Below, piece by piece: positions 31,937-44,043 of a stretch of DNA of 64,000 nt (the first letter of the stretch is position 1; each line of letters starts with the position of its first letter). This DNA comes from Melastoma dodecandrum (Eukaryota > Streptophyta > Magnoliopsida > Myrtales > Melastomataceae), in NCBI GenBank assembly GCA_029817715.1, contig JARUPY010000607.1:5332001-5396000 (forward strand), given 5' to 3'. The notes beneath the pieces are model-generated. The model was not told the origin of the DNA. It searched no databases and saw only the letters and a list, made by a program, of their open reading frames with translations. Position numbers and translations under genes: made by a program.

Positions 31937-34900
31937 ATGGCAGAACGCATCCTTACTAGTGTCTACAGCCTTCGGGACCGCCTTGAGGAGACCCTGTTGT
32001 CAAACCGCAATGAGATCACCGCCTTCTTGTCGAGGTATAATTCCCGATACCGAGTGAATAAGTTGTGTCGTAAAAGCTTCTGGCCGTTGGTTTTTGATGC
32101 CGATGAGGAGTTTTGTTTATGGAAGGCTTGAGGCAAAGGGGAGAGGTATCCTTCAGAGGCACCAGGTTCTTGCTGAGTTTGTGGAGATGCCCGAGGCTAT
32201 CAGGACGAAGCTCCTTGATGGAGCCTTTGCTGAGGTCCACAAGTCCACCCAGGTTCGGTTCATCGGGAAAGAGATTGTTTTGCATTTTTATCACCTCTTT
32301 TCCGGTGCCGATTATGTGTTCTTGTTGCGTGATTTTAGGAAGCAATTGTTCTGCCTCCATGGGTTGCTCTCGCTGTTCGTCCAAGGCCGGGCGTTTGGGA
32401 GTACGTCCGAGCAAACGTTCATGCCCTCCTACTTGAGCCACTTCCGGTCAACGAGTACCTCCAGTTCAAGGAAGAGCTCGTTGACGGCAGGTTAAACTCA
32501 GTCATCTTTGAATCCAGCTTTCACTTTGTGGATAATATTTCGGTCATTATGTTCGTGACGTGATGTTTGCAGTACCAATGGCAACTTCGTGCTCGAGCTG
32601 GACTTCGAGCCATTCACGGCCTCGTTCCCCAAGCCAACCCTCTCAAAGTCCATTGGTAATGGGGTCGAGTTCCTCAACCGCCACCTCTCTGCAAAGCTCT
32701 TCCACGACAAGGAAAGCCTGCGCCCTCTCCTCGAGTTCCTCCAGGTCCAATGCTACAATGGCAAGGTTAGGAGTTTCACACTCTGTTGGAAGAAACAGTG
32801 GTCCGACTGATACTAAAAAAATCCGATTTCTTTGGATCGAATTCCTGCAGAACATGATGGTGAATGCAAGGATCGAGAACATGCTCACCCTCCAGCGTGT
32901 CCTCAGAAAGGCCGAGGACTACCTGATTACGGTCAAGCCCGAGAAACCTTTCTCGAAGTTTGAGCACAAGTTCCAGGAGATCGGCCTGGAGCATGGGTGG
33001 GGTGACACGGCTGAGCGTGTGCTTGAGATGATCCGGCTTCTCCTCGACCTCCTCGAGGCCCCCGATCCCTGCACCCTCGAGAAGTTCCTTGGGAGGATCC
33101 CGATGGTCTTCAACATCGTGATCATGTCTCCCCATGGTTACTTTGCTCAGGACAACGTCCTAGGATACCCTGACACTGGCGGCCAGGTAGTTTACATCTT
33201 GGATCAAGTTCGGGCATTGGAGATAGAGATGCTCCACCGGATCAAGCAGCAAGGACTCAACATTACTCCTCGGATCCTCATCGTAACCTCTATTTCCCTA
33301 TTTTCAGATCCCTTTGGCACAGTTGCTGATTCAAGTCCTTGCTCTTGCAGATCACTCGACTTTTGCCTGATGCTGTCGGAACGACGTGTGGCCAGCGCCT
33401 TGAGAAAGTGTCCGGGACCGAGTACTCACACATCCTCCGAGTACCTTTCAGGGATGAGAACGGCATTGTCCGGAAGTGGATCTCCAGGTTTGAGGTCTGG
33501 CCGTACTTGGAACAATACACTGAAGACGTGGCGACCGAAATCGCCAGCGAACTCCAAGGCAAGCCTGATCTGATTATCGGAAACTACAGTGATGGGAACA
33601 TCGTGGCGTCCTTGCTGGCTCATAAATTAGGGGTCACACAGGTTAGGAATCTATTCCGATTAACATTCTTGCTATTCTCGATCACCGATGATCGTTGGCG
33701 CCTGAACATGGGGTCAATGGACCGTGTCAGTGCACAATCGCGCATGCGCTGGAAAAGACTAAGTACCCAGATTCGGACATCTACTGGAAGAAGTTCGAGA
33801 AGTACCACTTCTCGTGCCAATTCACGGCAGACCTGATCGCGATGAACCACGCTGATTTCATCATCACAAGCACCTTCCAGGAGATCGCTGGCAGGTAAAA
33901 ACTCCCCTGCACTCAACTCTGATGAGGTTGAGTTGAAAATCATGTGATCCTGCTCATTTCCACAGCAAGGATACTGTTGGGCAGTACGAGAGCCACACTG
34001 CTTTCACAATGCCAGGACTGTACAGGGTCGTTCATGGGATCGATGTGTTCGACCCAAAGTTCAACATCGTCTCGCCGGGTGCGGATACGAGTATATACTT
34101 CCCTTACATGGATGCTAAACGAAGGTTGAAGTCCTTCCACCCTGCGATCGAAGAACTTCTCTTCAGCAATGTTGAGAATGAGGAGCACTTATGTGTACTG
34201 AAGGACCGTAACAAGCCGATAATATTCACAATGGCGAGGCTCGACCGCATCAAGAACTTGACCGGGCTTGTTGAGTGGTATGGGAAGAACAAGAGGCTGC
34301 GTGAGCTCGTAAACCTCGTCGTTGTAGGAGGCGACAGGAGGAAGCAGTCAAAGGACCTCGAGGAGCAGTCCGAGATGAAGAAGATGCATGGCCTCATCGA
34401 GAGGTATGGGCTGAATGGTCAGTTAAGGTGGATCTCATCGCAGATGAACCGTGTCCGCAACGGAGAGCTCTACAGATGCATTTGTGACATGAGGGGAGCG
34501 TTCGTGCAGCCCGCTGTGTATGAGGCCTTTGGACTCACCGTTGTCGAGGCCATGACATGCGGGCTCCCAACCTTCGCTACAATCAATGGCGGCCCAGCTG
34601 AGATAATTGTGCATGGGAAGTCAGGCTACCACATTGACCCCTACCATGGTGAGCAGGCTGCCGAGATCTTGGCCGATTTCTTCGGGAAGTGCAAAGCAGA
34701 CCCCTCCCACTGGGACAAGCTCTCACAGGGCGCAATGCAACGAATCCGCGAGAAGTACTCTGTCTCGGCCATCCTTAATGATTACCAAACAATGCTTAAA
34801 CGATGCAAAGCAGATAAACCTTGTGCTTTCTTCGATCAGGTACACATGGCAGATATACTCCGAGCGGCTCCTGAACTTGACGGCCATGTACGGATTCTGG

Positions 34901-35103
34901 AAGCATGTCTCGAACCTCAACCGCCTCGAGAGCCGCCGTTACATCGAGATGTTCTACGCCCTCAAGTACCGTCCCCTGGTAAGCCCGGTTGACATTGTCA
35001 TCCGTATGTACACGCATAACATAAATTTGGCTGCCGAACACATACAACCTTTCTCGTGGTCATCGTGCAGGCGCAGTCTGTCCCCCAGGCCAAGGATGAC
35101 TGA
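31937..35103 (+). CDS. SUS: Sucrose synthase
   Basis: Reversibly converts sucrose plus UDP to UDP-glucose and fructose, feeding cellulose and starch synthesis in the cytosol and at membranes. Ten exons join in phase: 31937–32034, 32126–32252, 32339–32490, 32573–32765, 32851–33282, 33351–33641, 33731–33894, 33966–34754, 34840–34978, 35071–35103, giving 805 residues, the classic length. Residues about 1–270 are the SUS N-terminal regulatory region, with the conserved phosphorylation context SVYSLRDRL (Ser11). Then follows the GT-B glycosyltransferase: [52 protein letters not shown] and [20 protein letters not shown]. The catalytic E-X7-E segment is [20 protein letters not shown]. All junctions are GT–AG. 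The intron that often separates GGQ from VVYILD is absent. No damage is visible, so it is probably active. Confidence 0.96.
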
Positions 35104-35884
35104 GCCTCTTCTGCATCCCCCGGCAAAGCGTGAGGCAATCTCGCGGGAGTTCTCCGCTATGGTTTACGAGGAATAACGATTTTCGATAGCATACGACATA
35201 CAATGGCAAACTATGAGTGTTCTGTCCCTCTATATTTTTATCCAGGAGTCCTGTTTCCGGAGGCGATAGTTTGGGCCTTCGATTTCACCTGGGTAAAGAC
35301 ATGGGCCTCCAATCGGGTATTTGGGCCTATTGGAATAATACTTGGGCCGACTCCTAAGCCCTTTATTTACCACTTCATCGCGTCGAGTTGTTTGGTGGTG
35401 AAATCCAGAGTTTAGTTTTCATTTTCTATTTATGAAGTATTCATGAATTTCTTGCTTAATATTAAGAGCAAAAAGAGAAAACAAATGGTAGGAACATGAA
35501 CGAATACCAAAACCTCGTTTTCTTAATAACAAGCACCACATTCATAGATGAAACCAATGCAGAATTCACGACAGAGAGCCCTTCATGACCATCCATTCTC
35601 TTGTTTCCTGCCGCTGTTCGGCCGGGGGTGTCGTCGGAGTGGAGGGGATAGTTTTCTCATTCAAATTTAGGACAACATATGTGAATGGAAGATTCACAAT
35701 GTCAGTGAAAGAATGGGAATGCTTGATGGATAGACATGATTCCATGGGCTGATTTTTTAACCTTTTTGACATGAGTAACTTACATAAACTTTATGTGAAA
35801 TATTATTGTAAGTGCAAACATCTCACGGTTTGTATAGATCGAAAATGGTGTACAAATTGTCGTATTGAAAATATAGCGGGTTCT
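35104..35884. other. 3' flank of sucrose synthase
   Basis: Holds the 3' UTR and AT-rich DNA. No further gene seen. Confidence 0.6.
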
Positions 35885-35939
35885 GTCTCTAGTCACGAAT
35901 GAAGCACATGAGTTATCTTATTCGATACTTGCAAGATAT

Positions 35940-36240
35940 CCAAATGTGAAAGGGTTGATGCTCTGGCGAATATCCGCTGGAGCTTTAGGGAGATCTGTTG
36001 AGGAAGACGCTGGGGCTCTTGATCCAATGAGTCTTCAGAAGTGGCAAAAATCACCAGGGTTGTAGAACCCTTATCTGGAGAGTTTTCTGGGAATGGGCGA
36101 AAAAGTCCAGGGCTGTTGAAGCTTGATCTGGAGTCTTCAGGAGTGGCGAAGATCACCAGGGCTATAGAAGCTTGATCTGGAGAGTCTTCTGAAGATAGGC
36201 GAAGAACACCAGGGCTGTTGTAGAAGCTTGATCTGACAGC
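35940..36240. repeat. Degenerate tandem repeat, about 55–65 bp unit
   Basis: About five diverged units share GATCTGGAG, GTCTTC, GGCGAA and CACCAGGGCT. It lies inside or beside the gypsy LTR. Confidence 0.7.
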
Positions 36241-36444
36241 ACTTCATTGGCTTGGTGAAGTCGTCGGGGCCTGTGGGCTTGATCCAACAAAACATCGAGG
36301 AGGTTTTGTTGTCGACAGAGGAGCCGTCGTCAAAGAATATAATATCCAAGAATATCACTCGGGAAGAATATTGTTGTGTATAGAATATGATCGCTGGAAA
36401 AATATAACTCCTATGAGAATATACCACCACGAGAATATCGTCGT

Positions 36445-37105
36445 CGCGCTATGGGGCCTTCAGAGATAAACTTGCATTAGAGGCCTTCGGAAATAAACCC
36501 ACTATGAGGCATTCGGAGATAAATACGCAAGATGGGCATTCGGAGATATACCCGCAAAAGGGGCCTTCAGAGAACCTGTTAGAGGGGCCTTCAGAGAACC
36601 TGCTAGAGGGGCCTTGGCCGTCGCGACACCCGCCGAGGGGCCTTCATCGCACCAACCGCAAATGGGCCTTCGGAGAACCCGCTTGAGGGGCCTTCACCGC
36701 CGCGCCACCCACCGAGGGCCTTCAGAGAACCCGCTAGAGGGGCCTTCGCCACCGCGCCACCCGCCGAGGGGCCTTCGGCCCACCACCAGCCGAGGGGCCT
36801 TCGGCCCACCACCAGCAGAGGGCCTTCGGAGAACCTGTTAGAGGGGTATTCGCCGCCGCGCCACCCGCCGAGGGGCCTTCGCCTCACCACCCATAGAGGG
36901 GTATTCGGAGAACCCACTAGAGGGGCCTTCCCCGCACCACCCGCAGAGGGCCTTCGGAGAACCCGCTAGAGGGGCCTTAGCCACACTACTCGCCGAGGGC
37001 CTTTGCCACACCACCCGTCGAGGGGCCTTCGTAGAACCCGCTAGAGGGGCCTTCGTCGCCGCACCACCCACAGAGGGCCTACGGAGAACCCACTAGAGGG
37101 CACCA
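36445..37105. repeat. GC-rich minisatellite based on GAGGGGCCTTC
   Basis: More than twenty occurrences of the core GGGCCTTC or GGCCTTCGG are spaced roughly 18–40 bp apart. They alternate two unit types: one with AGAACCCGCTAGAGG, the other with CGCCACCCGCCGAGG. It produces long proline/arginine-rich frames on both strands that I do not regard as genes. The 5' units are AT-richer (GATAAAC spacers), suggesting array growth toward the right. Confidence 0.85.
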
Positions 37106-37574
37106 AGGGGTTTTAAAAAAAAGAACTAGAATCTCTTATAACCCAATGGGATTGAAAGAATATGAGAGAAGAAAAGATTTGTGTGTGTGAGAGTATCTCC
37201 AAATGGCTTGTGGATGTCTCTATTTATAGAGCTCTAAGGTCAATCTATAATAGTCAGCTGGTCACCACACATTAGGTAACTTCACTTTGGACCGAGCTAT
37301 GGGCCGGACTTGAAGTTGGGCTTGGTTTGTCCCAAAATAGCTTTGTTTGGATGGGCTTGTAGCATCATTTTCATGGATTTGATTTTATGGTCCATATATA
37401 ATTCATACAAATTGGATATTAGGCTTGATAGGTAGCCCATATTATGATAACAAAATTTTAATGTCTACAAATGCCCCACTTTAATTCGTGTCTCGCATGC
37501 TTATATATTGCAGAGACGAGAATTAAAGTATTGAAGCGATGTAGATATATCTTATTCGACTACATAAAGATTGA

Positions 37575-37770
37575 GTCGATCACAGTTTATACTCTGTAAA
37601 GGAGTATTATATGGAGATAGAATTGTTCAGAGTTTATACTCATGTGGACAAGGATTATTATATGAAGATTCTATGGGTCACAGTTTATACTCGTGTGGAA
37701 ATGAGGATTATATTTTATTTAGCCGTTCACAATTTATACTCGTGTGGGCCATGAGTATTAAATGGAGTCG
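37575..37770. repeat. Short tandem repeat with CACAGTTTATACTC core
   Basis: About four diverged units of roughly 45–55 bp share CA(C/G)AGTTTATACTC...GTGG and GGATTATAT. It lies between the pol remnant and the LTR, in the 3' untranslated part of the gypsy element. Confidence 0.7.
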
Positions 37771-37889
37771 TGCTAGCAAGACTCGTAAAGAACTGCTTGT
37801 GCCGCTATATAAAGTATAAGTGGTTTTCCTTGGATTGGTGCATTTAGGACCGGTGGCTTTGACAAATAAGCCTTTATGCTGTTGAAATT

Positions 37890-38825
37890 GTCACACGCTT
37901 CGTCTCACTTAAAAGGAGTACATTTCTTCATCAATTTATGAAAGGGATGACATCGTCCAGCCAAGTTCGATATAAACCTCCGAATGTATGCAAGTTTCCC
38001 TTGAAGGCTCTTCAACTCATGTATAATCCTTGGCCCTGGCGACTTCAATGCCTCGATGTCGAACGATGAATCCAAGAAATTTTCCCAAAGTGACTCCGAC
38101 TGCACATTTCAACGGGTTCATCTTTAGTTGATATTTGTGCAGTCTGTCGAATACTTTTCTAAGGTCATCAATATGATCGCGTCTTCGTCTGGATTTGACA
38201 ACCAGTTCATTCACGTAGCACTCTACATTCTTGTGGAGAATATCATCGAAGATCCGTTGTATGGCTCGTTGATAAGTTCATCCCGCATTCTTCAACCCAA
38301 AAGGCATCACCTTATAGCAATATATTCCTTTTGGAATACGAAAAGCTGTCATTTCCTCATCCCTCGGGTCCATTCGGATTTGGTTGTATCCCGAAGATCC
38401 ATCCACAAAACTGAGGGCTTCATAGCTAGTGGTCGCGTCTACCATTATTTCAGTGATCGGAAGAAGAAAATCATCCTTGGGACATGCATTGTTGAGGTTA
38501 CGAAAATCAACGCAAATTCAGAGTTGATCGTTCTTCTTCCTAACGGGTACAATATTTGCGATCAAAGTTGGATATTTCACTTTCCGAATATATCTAGCTT
38601 CGATGAGCATGTTAACTTCAGCTTCTATCAATGGGATCAACTCAGGGCGAAAATGTCGTTGAGCTTGCTTTATGGGACGAACTCGATGCTTAACAGCCAA
38701 CTTATGGACTACTATCTTTAGGTCAAGGCCATACATTTATTTGTAACTCCATGTGATTACATCTTTATATTCTTTCAATAATTGAACATATAACTCATCT
38801 TCTTCAGGGGTTAAATTTGCATCAG
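37890..38825 (-). pseudogene. Ty3/gypsy reverse transcriptase remnant
   Basis: Minus-strand pieces match gypsy pol: RPELIPLIEAEVNMLIEARY and IANIVPVRKKN (about 38690–38530), then a frame-broken RT core, LVVKSRRRRDHIDDLRKVFD and MNPLKCAVGVTLGKFLGF (about 38205–38060), and LQGKLAYIRRFISNLAGRCH (about 38010–37935). Frameshifts and stops are frequent. The RNase H and integrase that should follow are missing before the LTR at 37469, so the element is internally deleted and old. Confidence 0.8.
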
Positions 38826-38975
38826 GGCTAATGAACAAACATATGTCACTAGATCTTCTCAACTAGCCATTAATTCAAACAGGTTTGTTGCAATTAAGGC
38901 AAAAGGAGTAGGGAAGGAATTTACCGTAGTAAGGAGAAGGAATGCCACTAATCTTCGGCACGTCAACTACAGGAC

Positions 38976-39113
38976 ATAGAAGAAGAGGATTTTGAAGAAT
39001 TAGATGAGAACGAGGAGAAAGAGAAAGATCTCGAAGGCTATAAAAGTACTAATGGGGATGATGATGTGGGTCTATCAACTTCGGATGATGATTACTTCGC
39101 TCATATGGATGAT
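38976..39113 (+). pseudogene. Acidic C-terminal coding fragment, family unknown
   Basis: An acidic open end (EEEDFEELDENEEKEKDLEG ... SDDDYFAHMDD then stop) is followed by T-rich 3' UTR-like DNA. Acidic tails like this occur in hAT-type transposase derivatives, but nothing upstream confirms it. Confidence 0.25.
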
Positions 39114-40732
39114 TGATTATATTAGACCTTGTCGGCTTCGGATGATATTGGCTTAGATCATTGGATGATGACTTATTGTGTTTGAACCTTGTTGGCTTTT
39201 TAAATCATTTTTTCTTTGTGAACTCTGCTTAAGAACTTTTTTGTTTCAATGTTTTTCGATATTGAGTTTAAAATTACATGTATCGTTTTTGTTCAAAAGG
39301 CGAACGCGTTTCACCTCACCTCTCACCTCAAGAAGACGAGGACTTATCGCCTCACCTCACCTTTTACCATTAACAATTAAGCAATTGTTATATATTAAAG
39401 AAGATTCCCTCGATAAGATGGGAGCTGTAACTAGAACGAATACAAGATTTATGTAACCATTCAGTGGATGTATTTACAAAACACTAAAGAAAAATTAGCT
39501 CGAAGAGAAATAGAATGAGATGATAACCCCATTTGGCCTCGCTATCATGAGTGGCTTCAATAAGTATTTGAGGACCATGATAATGTGCTTGCCACATTTG
39601 TCTCACATATTTTAGATACACAAAAAAGTACAATTTATTTTCTTAAACTACATTGTGTTTTGTCATATATATGTTCATTATTGACTTATTGGAATGTAAT
39701 CAAACACCCAATATTTTCTATTAGTTGCTTGTGATTTATTAAGATATTAAGTATATTTTATAAGAATGGTAAAATAGAAGAAACAAGATCCCTTTGTCAC
39801 TTATTTGAACATAGTGAATATCGTTGTGTTCATGTTTTGTTTATACTCCGATCCTCAAGGTGCCTTTCTTGTTATATTTTGAAATGGTAGACGAGATTTG
39901 CTCCGAAATAATTATGAAGTAGGAATGGCGTAAACTAATTTTATATATCTCAACTAATTTGTGGAGAGAAGAATGGTTATACTTTGAAAAGGTAAAATAA
40001 GCCATTGGAATTCCGTTAAAAAATGATAAAAAGTATCTAACTAGTATCATTTAAAAGGAAAAAGAAAATCCAAAATTTTCAACTACTAAAGTCCTCCAAA
40101 GAGAATCAAATCTAGTGTCGAGAGGAAGTCAAGAAAATACCATGCATAGAGAGTAGGTGATTTACTTAAATTAATTAGTATATGGGATAAATCAATAATT
40201 TACTTAAGAGTTTTATTATGCTGATCGTATGTCAATTGTTATCCATTACAATATTATCTTTTGTTGAGATGTACGTGATTTACGATTTGAAGAAGGGGGA
40301 TAGGTTCAAGATAATTTTGTTTTTATTTACATTTTTATATTATTTTATCATTAAAAAAAACTTACTCTATATCCTTTAAGAAAACTATATCTGCACATAA
40401 TTTATCTAAGCATTTTTTCGATAAATTAATCAAATGTTGTTCAATTGTGTGGCAGTAAAAATCCTTCATGTGTTTGAAAAGCTACTTAACTATAACATAT
40501 GTCTTGTTGTTACTGCTAGCAGGATTATTTTTTTATTATCTTAATTTTGAGTATGGGAAACGTGGACGAATAAACTAACTGGTCTCGACTCGACAACTCT
40601 CTTTATCCAACAACAAGGAGGAAAACGACGCCGTTCCGCCTGTGTTAGTGAAATGACCGAAACATCCTCTATAGTTTATTAAGCTGGGCAATCGCGAACC
40701 CCCAAAGCCCTAGACGCCCCAACATCCGCCAC
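39114..40732. other. AT-rich intergenic DNA
   Basis: No gene recognised. The last few hundred bases presumably hold the RH17-like helicase promoter. Confidence 0.6.
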
Positions 40733-40759
40733 ATGGTAAACCACCGCCTCCCCGGCTGA
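40733..40759 (+). promoter_or_regulatory. Upstream ORF before the helicase start
   Basis: An 8-codon frame (MVNHRLPG, stop) lies 65 bp before the main ATG at 40825. If the leader starts upstream of it, it could reduce main-frame translation. Leader extent is unknown. Confidence 0.4.
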
Positions 40760-40824
40760 TTCTACCATAGAGGCCAAGGATATACAATAACTCCCTCCCC
40801 CCAAGACCCAGAGGGATCCGTCTG

Positions 40825-43800
40825 ATGGAGCAAGGGAGGAAGGGCAAGAAGAAGTCTACTACTCCGAAGCCAAAGGAAGAATTGATTCCCGAGAGGGATG
40901 ACGGGGTGTTCGCTAGCTGCACCTTCTCTAGCCTCGGCCTTCATCCCACCCTCTGCGAGCAGCTCAAAGGCACCAACTTTTTACCTTCCCTCAGGATCGA
41001 AGAATTCAACTGTTTGTACTTCCTCGATGCTGACTCTTTTGTTTGTTTGTTTGTTTTTTTTTTTAATAGAGAGGCTTGGGTTCGAGGCACCCACCCGGGT
41101 TCAGGCCGAGGCAATCCCGGTGGTCCTGTCCGGCCGCCACGTGTAAGTTCTGTGGTTAGAGGTCGTGTTAAAGTGCTGCTCCTGGGGGATTTTGGTGATG
41201 GGTTTGATGTCTGGAGTTGTTTGTGCAGGATGGTGAATGCTGCCACTGGGACTGGGAAAACCGTGGCGTACTTGGCCCCGATCGTACACGTCTTGCAGGG
41301 CTATGATACTAGAATCCAGCGGTCGGACGGTACTTTTGGTGGGTCTGATGCTGAAAATTCTTTAGGAAGAGTCCCTTGGCTCACTGTTTTTGGAATGTGT
41401 TTGAGTGAACCAATCAGCCCCCTCTGCTAGAATGAGTTTTACAGGATCAGATTATTTGAAGAAAAACTGAAATGAAGTAGGGGAGCTAAAAAACTCGCTC
41501 AGATCGTAGACAGGATGCAGTGTCTCATAATAGTATGTTATGTGGTGTCCTAAATCTTTCTCATACTGGCTTTGTGCATGATCCAAGCTTTAACGTAATT
41601 TTTATCGATTGTTCTGATAATGGTAGATTTGTCTGGCCCACAGTAGAATCCTGCGTAGTACTCGGCCCACTTCGAAACGAATGCGGTTTTTCAACTTTAC
41701 TGAGACTGATTTTGTTAATTGTTAGCTGGATTTAAATTCGGATAAAATAGTATTATTATGTGTTAATTGACTGAATCTTGGGAATAGCGTTGGTGCTTGT
41801 GCCGACGCACGAATTGTGTATGCAGGTCTTCGATGTTCTGCAGAAGTTGTTGCATCGGTTCCATTGGATTGTTCCTGGATACCTAATGGGTGGTGAAAAC
41901 CGGTCTAAGGAGAAGGCTAGGTTGCGTAAAGGTGGCCATGTTTGTTTCCCATTATCCTTGTATATTCATGTTATCTATTTCTTGCTTGAGTATTAGATAT
42001 TTTTACTATGATGAAGATTTATCCTTCTTTGGCATGATGTGTAGTTGAATCAATTTGGTTTGCTTTCAGGAATATCTATTCTTGTTGCGACTCCAGGGCG
42101 CCTTCTTGATCATTTAAAACATACATCGTCCTTTTTGTACAAAAATTTGCGGTGGATTGTGTTCGATGAAGCTGATAGGTATGTTGAAACATTATCCTAC
42201 TCTGAAGGAATGGTGCTTCTTTCTGGTTTTGTCCAGTACTCTCCACCGCCCCCCCCCCCCCCCCAATTTATGATCTGCCCTTACATGTGTTTATGACAGG
42301 ATTCTACAGCTGGGATTTGGCAAAGAAATTGAGGAGATATTAAATTTACTAGGATCTAGAACAGAGGACGCCTCTGGAGGAAAATCAACACCTTTGGGGT
42401 TTTCTGGTGGATATCAGCGACAGAACTTGTTGTTTTCAGCCACGTTGAATGAGAAAGTCAATCATCTTGCTAAGATTAGTTTAGAAAATCCAGTTTCTGT
42501 GGGCCTTGATAACAAGAAACAACCACATATCCTATCCAAAGAAGTAGGATCTTCAGGGCATGACAATTCCGAGGAGCAAGAAAGGGAAATATCAACAATA
42601 GGGGATTATAAACTTCCCGCACAATTAATTCAGAGATATGTTAAAGGTACGTTGATATTATGTCCACTTTGAGTGCACCTTGATATTTTTTACTTGGGTA
42701 GATCTCTCACAAGTTGTCATTGTAGTACCTTGCGGATCACGTCTCCCTGTTCTCTTATCTGTTTTGAAGCACTTATTTGAAAGAGACGTTTCATCGAAGG
42801 TACTTATCTATGCTGTTAGTTTCTTTATCTCGCATATCTCCAACTTCGCCACGTCAACGGCAGTCCATGCCTAACTTCTCAAGTAACTTTATGATGCAGA
42901 TTGTGGTATTCTTTTCAACCTGCGATGCTGTAGACTTCCACTACAATTTGCTGAAAGGGTTTCGGTGGTCTTCCTCCTCACAGAAGGATGAAGCAAATAA
43001 GAATCTGTTCTTAAGTTGCAAATCATTTCGATTGCATGGAAACATGAAACAGGAGGACCGGAGATCAACATTTCAATCTTTTAAGGTGGAGAAATCTGCT
43101 CTTCTATTGTCCACTGATGTTGCCGCCAGAGGATTGGACTTTCCAAAAGTCAATTGCATTATACAGTACGATTCTCCTGGAGAGGCTACTGAGTACGTGC
43201 ATAGGTAATTCCACATGAAAGCACTTCTCCAATTTTTGTTTTTGTATCCGTACACATCTTACCTGGCTTTTGACCGTCATTTTGCTAAGCATTTGTGTGC
43301 TTTTGGATTGGTCTATTAGGATGCCCAAGAATTATTGGCTTTTCCATTTTATTTGTGAGAAACTTTTTATAGTGCACTTGTCAGGTCCAACAGATTTAGT
43401 GGGCTGCAGTTGTGGTATTGAAATATTTATTGTTCCGTGGCTTGATATGCTATGAAATTGATTCCACAGGGTTGGTAGAACAGCCCGATTGGACAAAATA
43501 GGGGAAGCTTTGTTATTCTTACAACCAGCCGAGATCGACTATTTACAAGACTTGCAGAAACATGGAGTATCGCTATCAGAATATCCCATCTTAAAGGTTC
43601 TCGACAGTTCCGCCGCCTTTGGCCGGAAGGGTAGTGGCAAAGTTTCTTTGGATTTGCATCCTTCGATTCTATTCGTGCAGAAAGCGGTTGAAGCTTTCAT
43701 TTTGAATGAGGTAAGTCCATCAACACAAGTGTCCTGGTTTTGAAGAAATTGTCTATCCGTGCGGTAATTAGGTGGTTGCCTGCCTTTTCTGCAGCCGAGC

Positions 43801-44043
43801 ATACATATGCTCGCAAAGAACGCATATTGTTCTTGGGTCCGTGCATATGCTGCACACAGGGGAGACCTGAAGAGAATCTTCATGGTGAAGAAACTTCACC
43901 TGGGACACGTGGCCAAGAGCTTTGCCCTGAAGGAACAACCTTCTTTGGTTGGACAAACATTTCAAAAGCTAGAGAAGAAGAGGAAAAGAGATCAGAAGCA
44001 GAAGGGCGCACCCAAAAGGAGGAAGATTAGCCACAAAAAGTGA
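40825..44043 (+). CDS. RH17: DEAD-box ATP-dependent RNA helicase 17-like (DDX31/Dbp7 family)
   Basis: Probably a nucleolar helicase acting in large-subunit ribosome assembly, by analogy with yeast Dbp7. Ten exons join in phase: 40825–40969, 41070–41142, 41229–41338, 41788–41931, 42070–42178, 42300–42646, 42726–42799, 42900–43204, 43470–43710, 43795–44043, giving 598 residues. Motifs in order: Q-motif region ([15 protein letters not shown]), motif I ATGTGKT, motif Ia PTHEL (PTREL in most members), [10 protein letters not shown], motif II DEAD (VFDEADR), motif III SAT ([10 protein letters not shown]), motif [15 protein letters not shown], motif [12 protein letters not shown]. These are followed by the family tail [20 protein letters not shown] and a Lys/Arg-rich end. 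The exon 1 donor appears to be GC rather than GT: the phase-correct joint gives [12 protein letters not shown] poly-C run sits in intron 5. It looks intact. Confidence 0.92.
42249..42264. repeat. Poly-C run in helicase intron 5
   Basis: Sixteen consecutive C in the polypyrimidine region about 35 bp before the exon 6 acceptor. Confidence 0.9.

Larger units (their letters stand above)
35885..37469 (-). mobile_element. LTR (3') of a truncated Ty3/gypsy element
   Basis: On the minus strand the LTR begins TGTAGACATT at 37469, directly after a polypurine tract (AAAGTGGGGCAT). It has a TATAAATAGAG box near 37218 and then the minisatellites described separately. The far end is uncertain: no TG/CA edge with a matching target duplication was found, and 35885 is only a guess. 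A degraded pol fragment in the same orientation lies just upstream, as expected for a 3' LTR. Confidence 0.5.

Noticed and set aside
36504..37071. Long proline/arginine-rich frames on both strands
   Set aside because: They arise from the GC-rich minisatellite; frames exist on both strands and show no domain.
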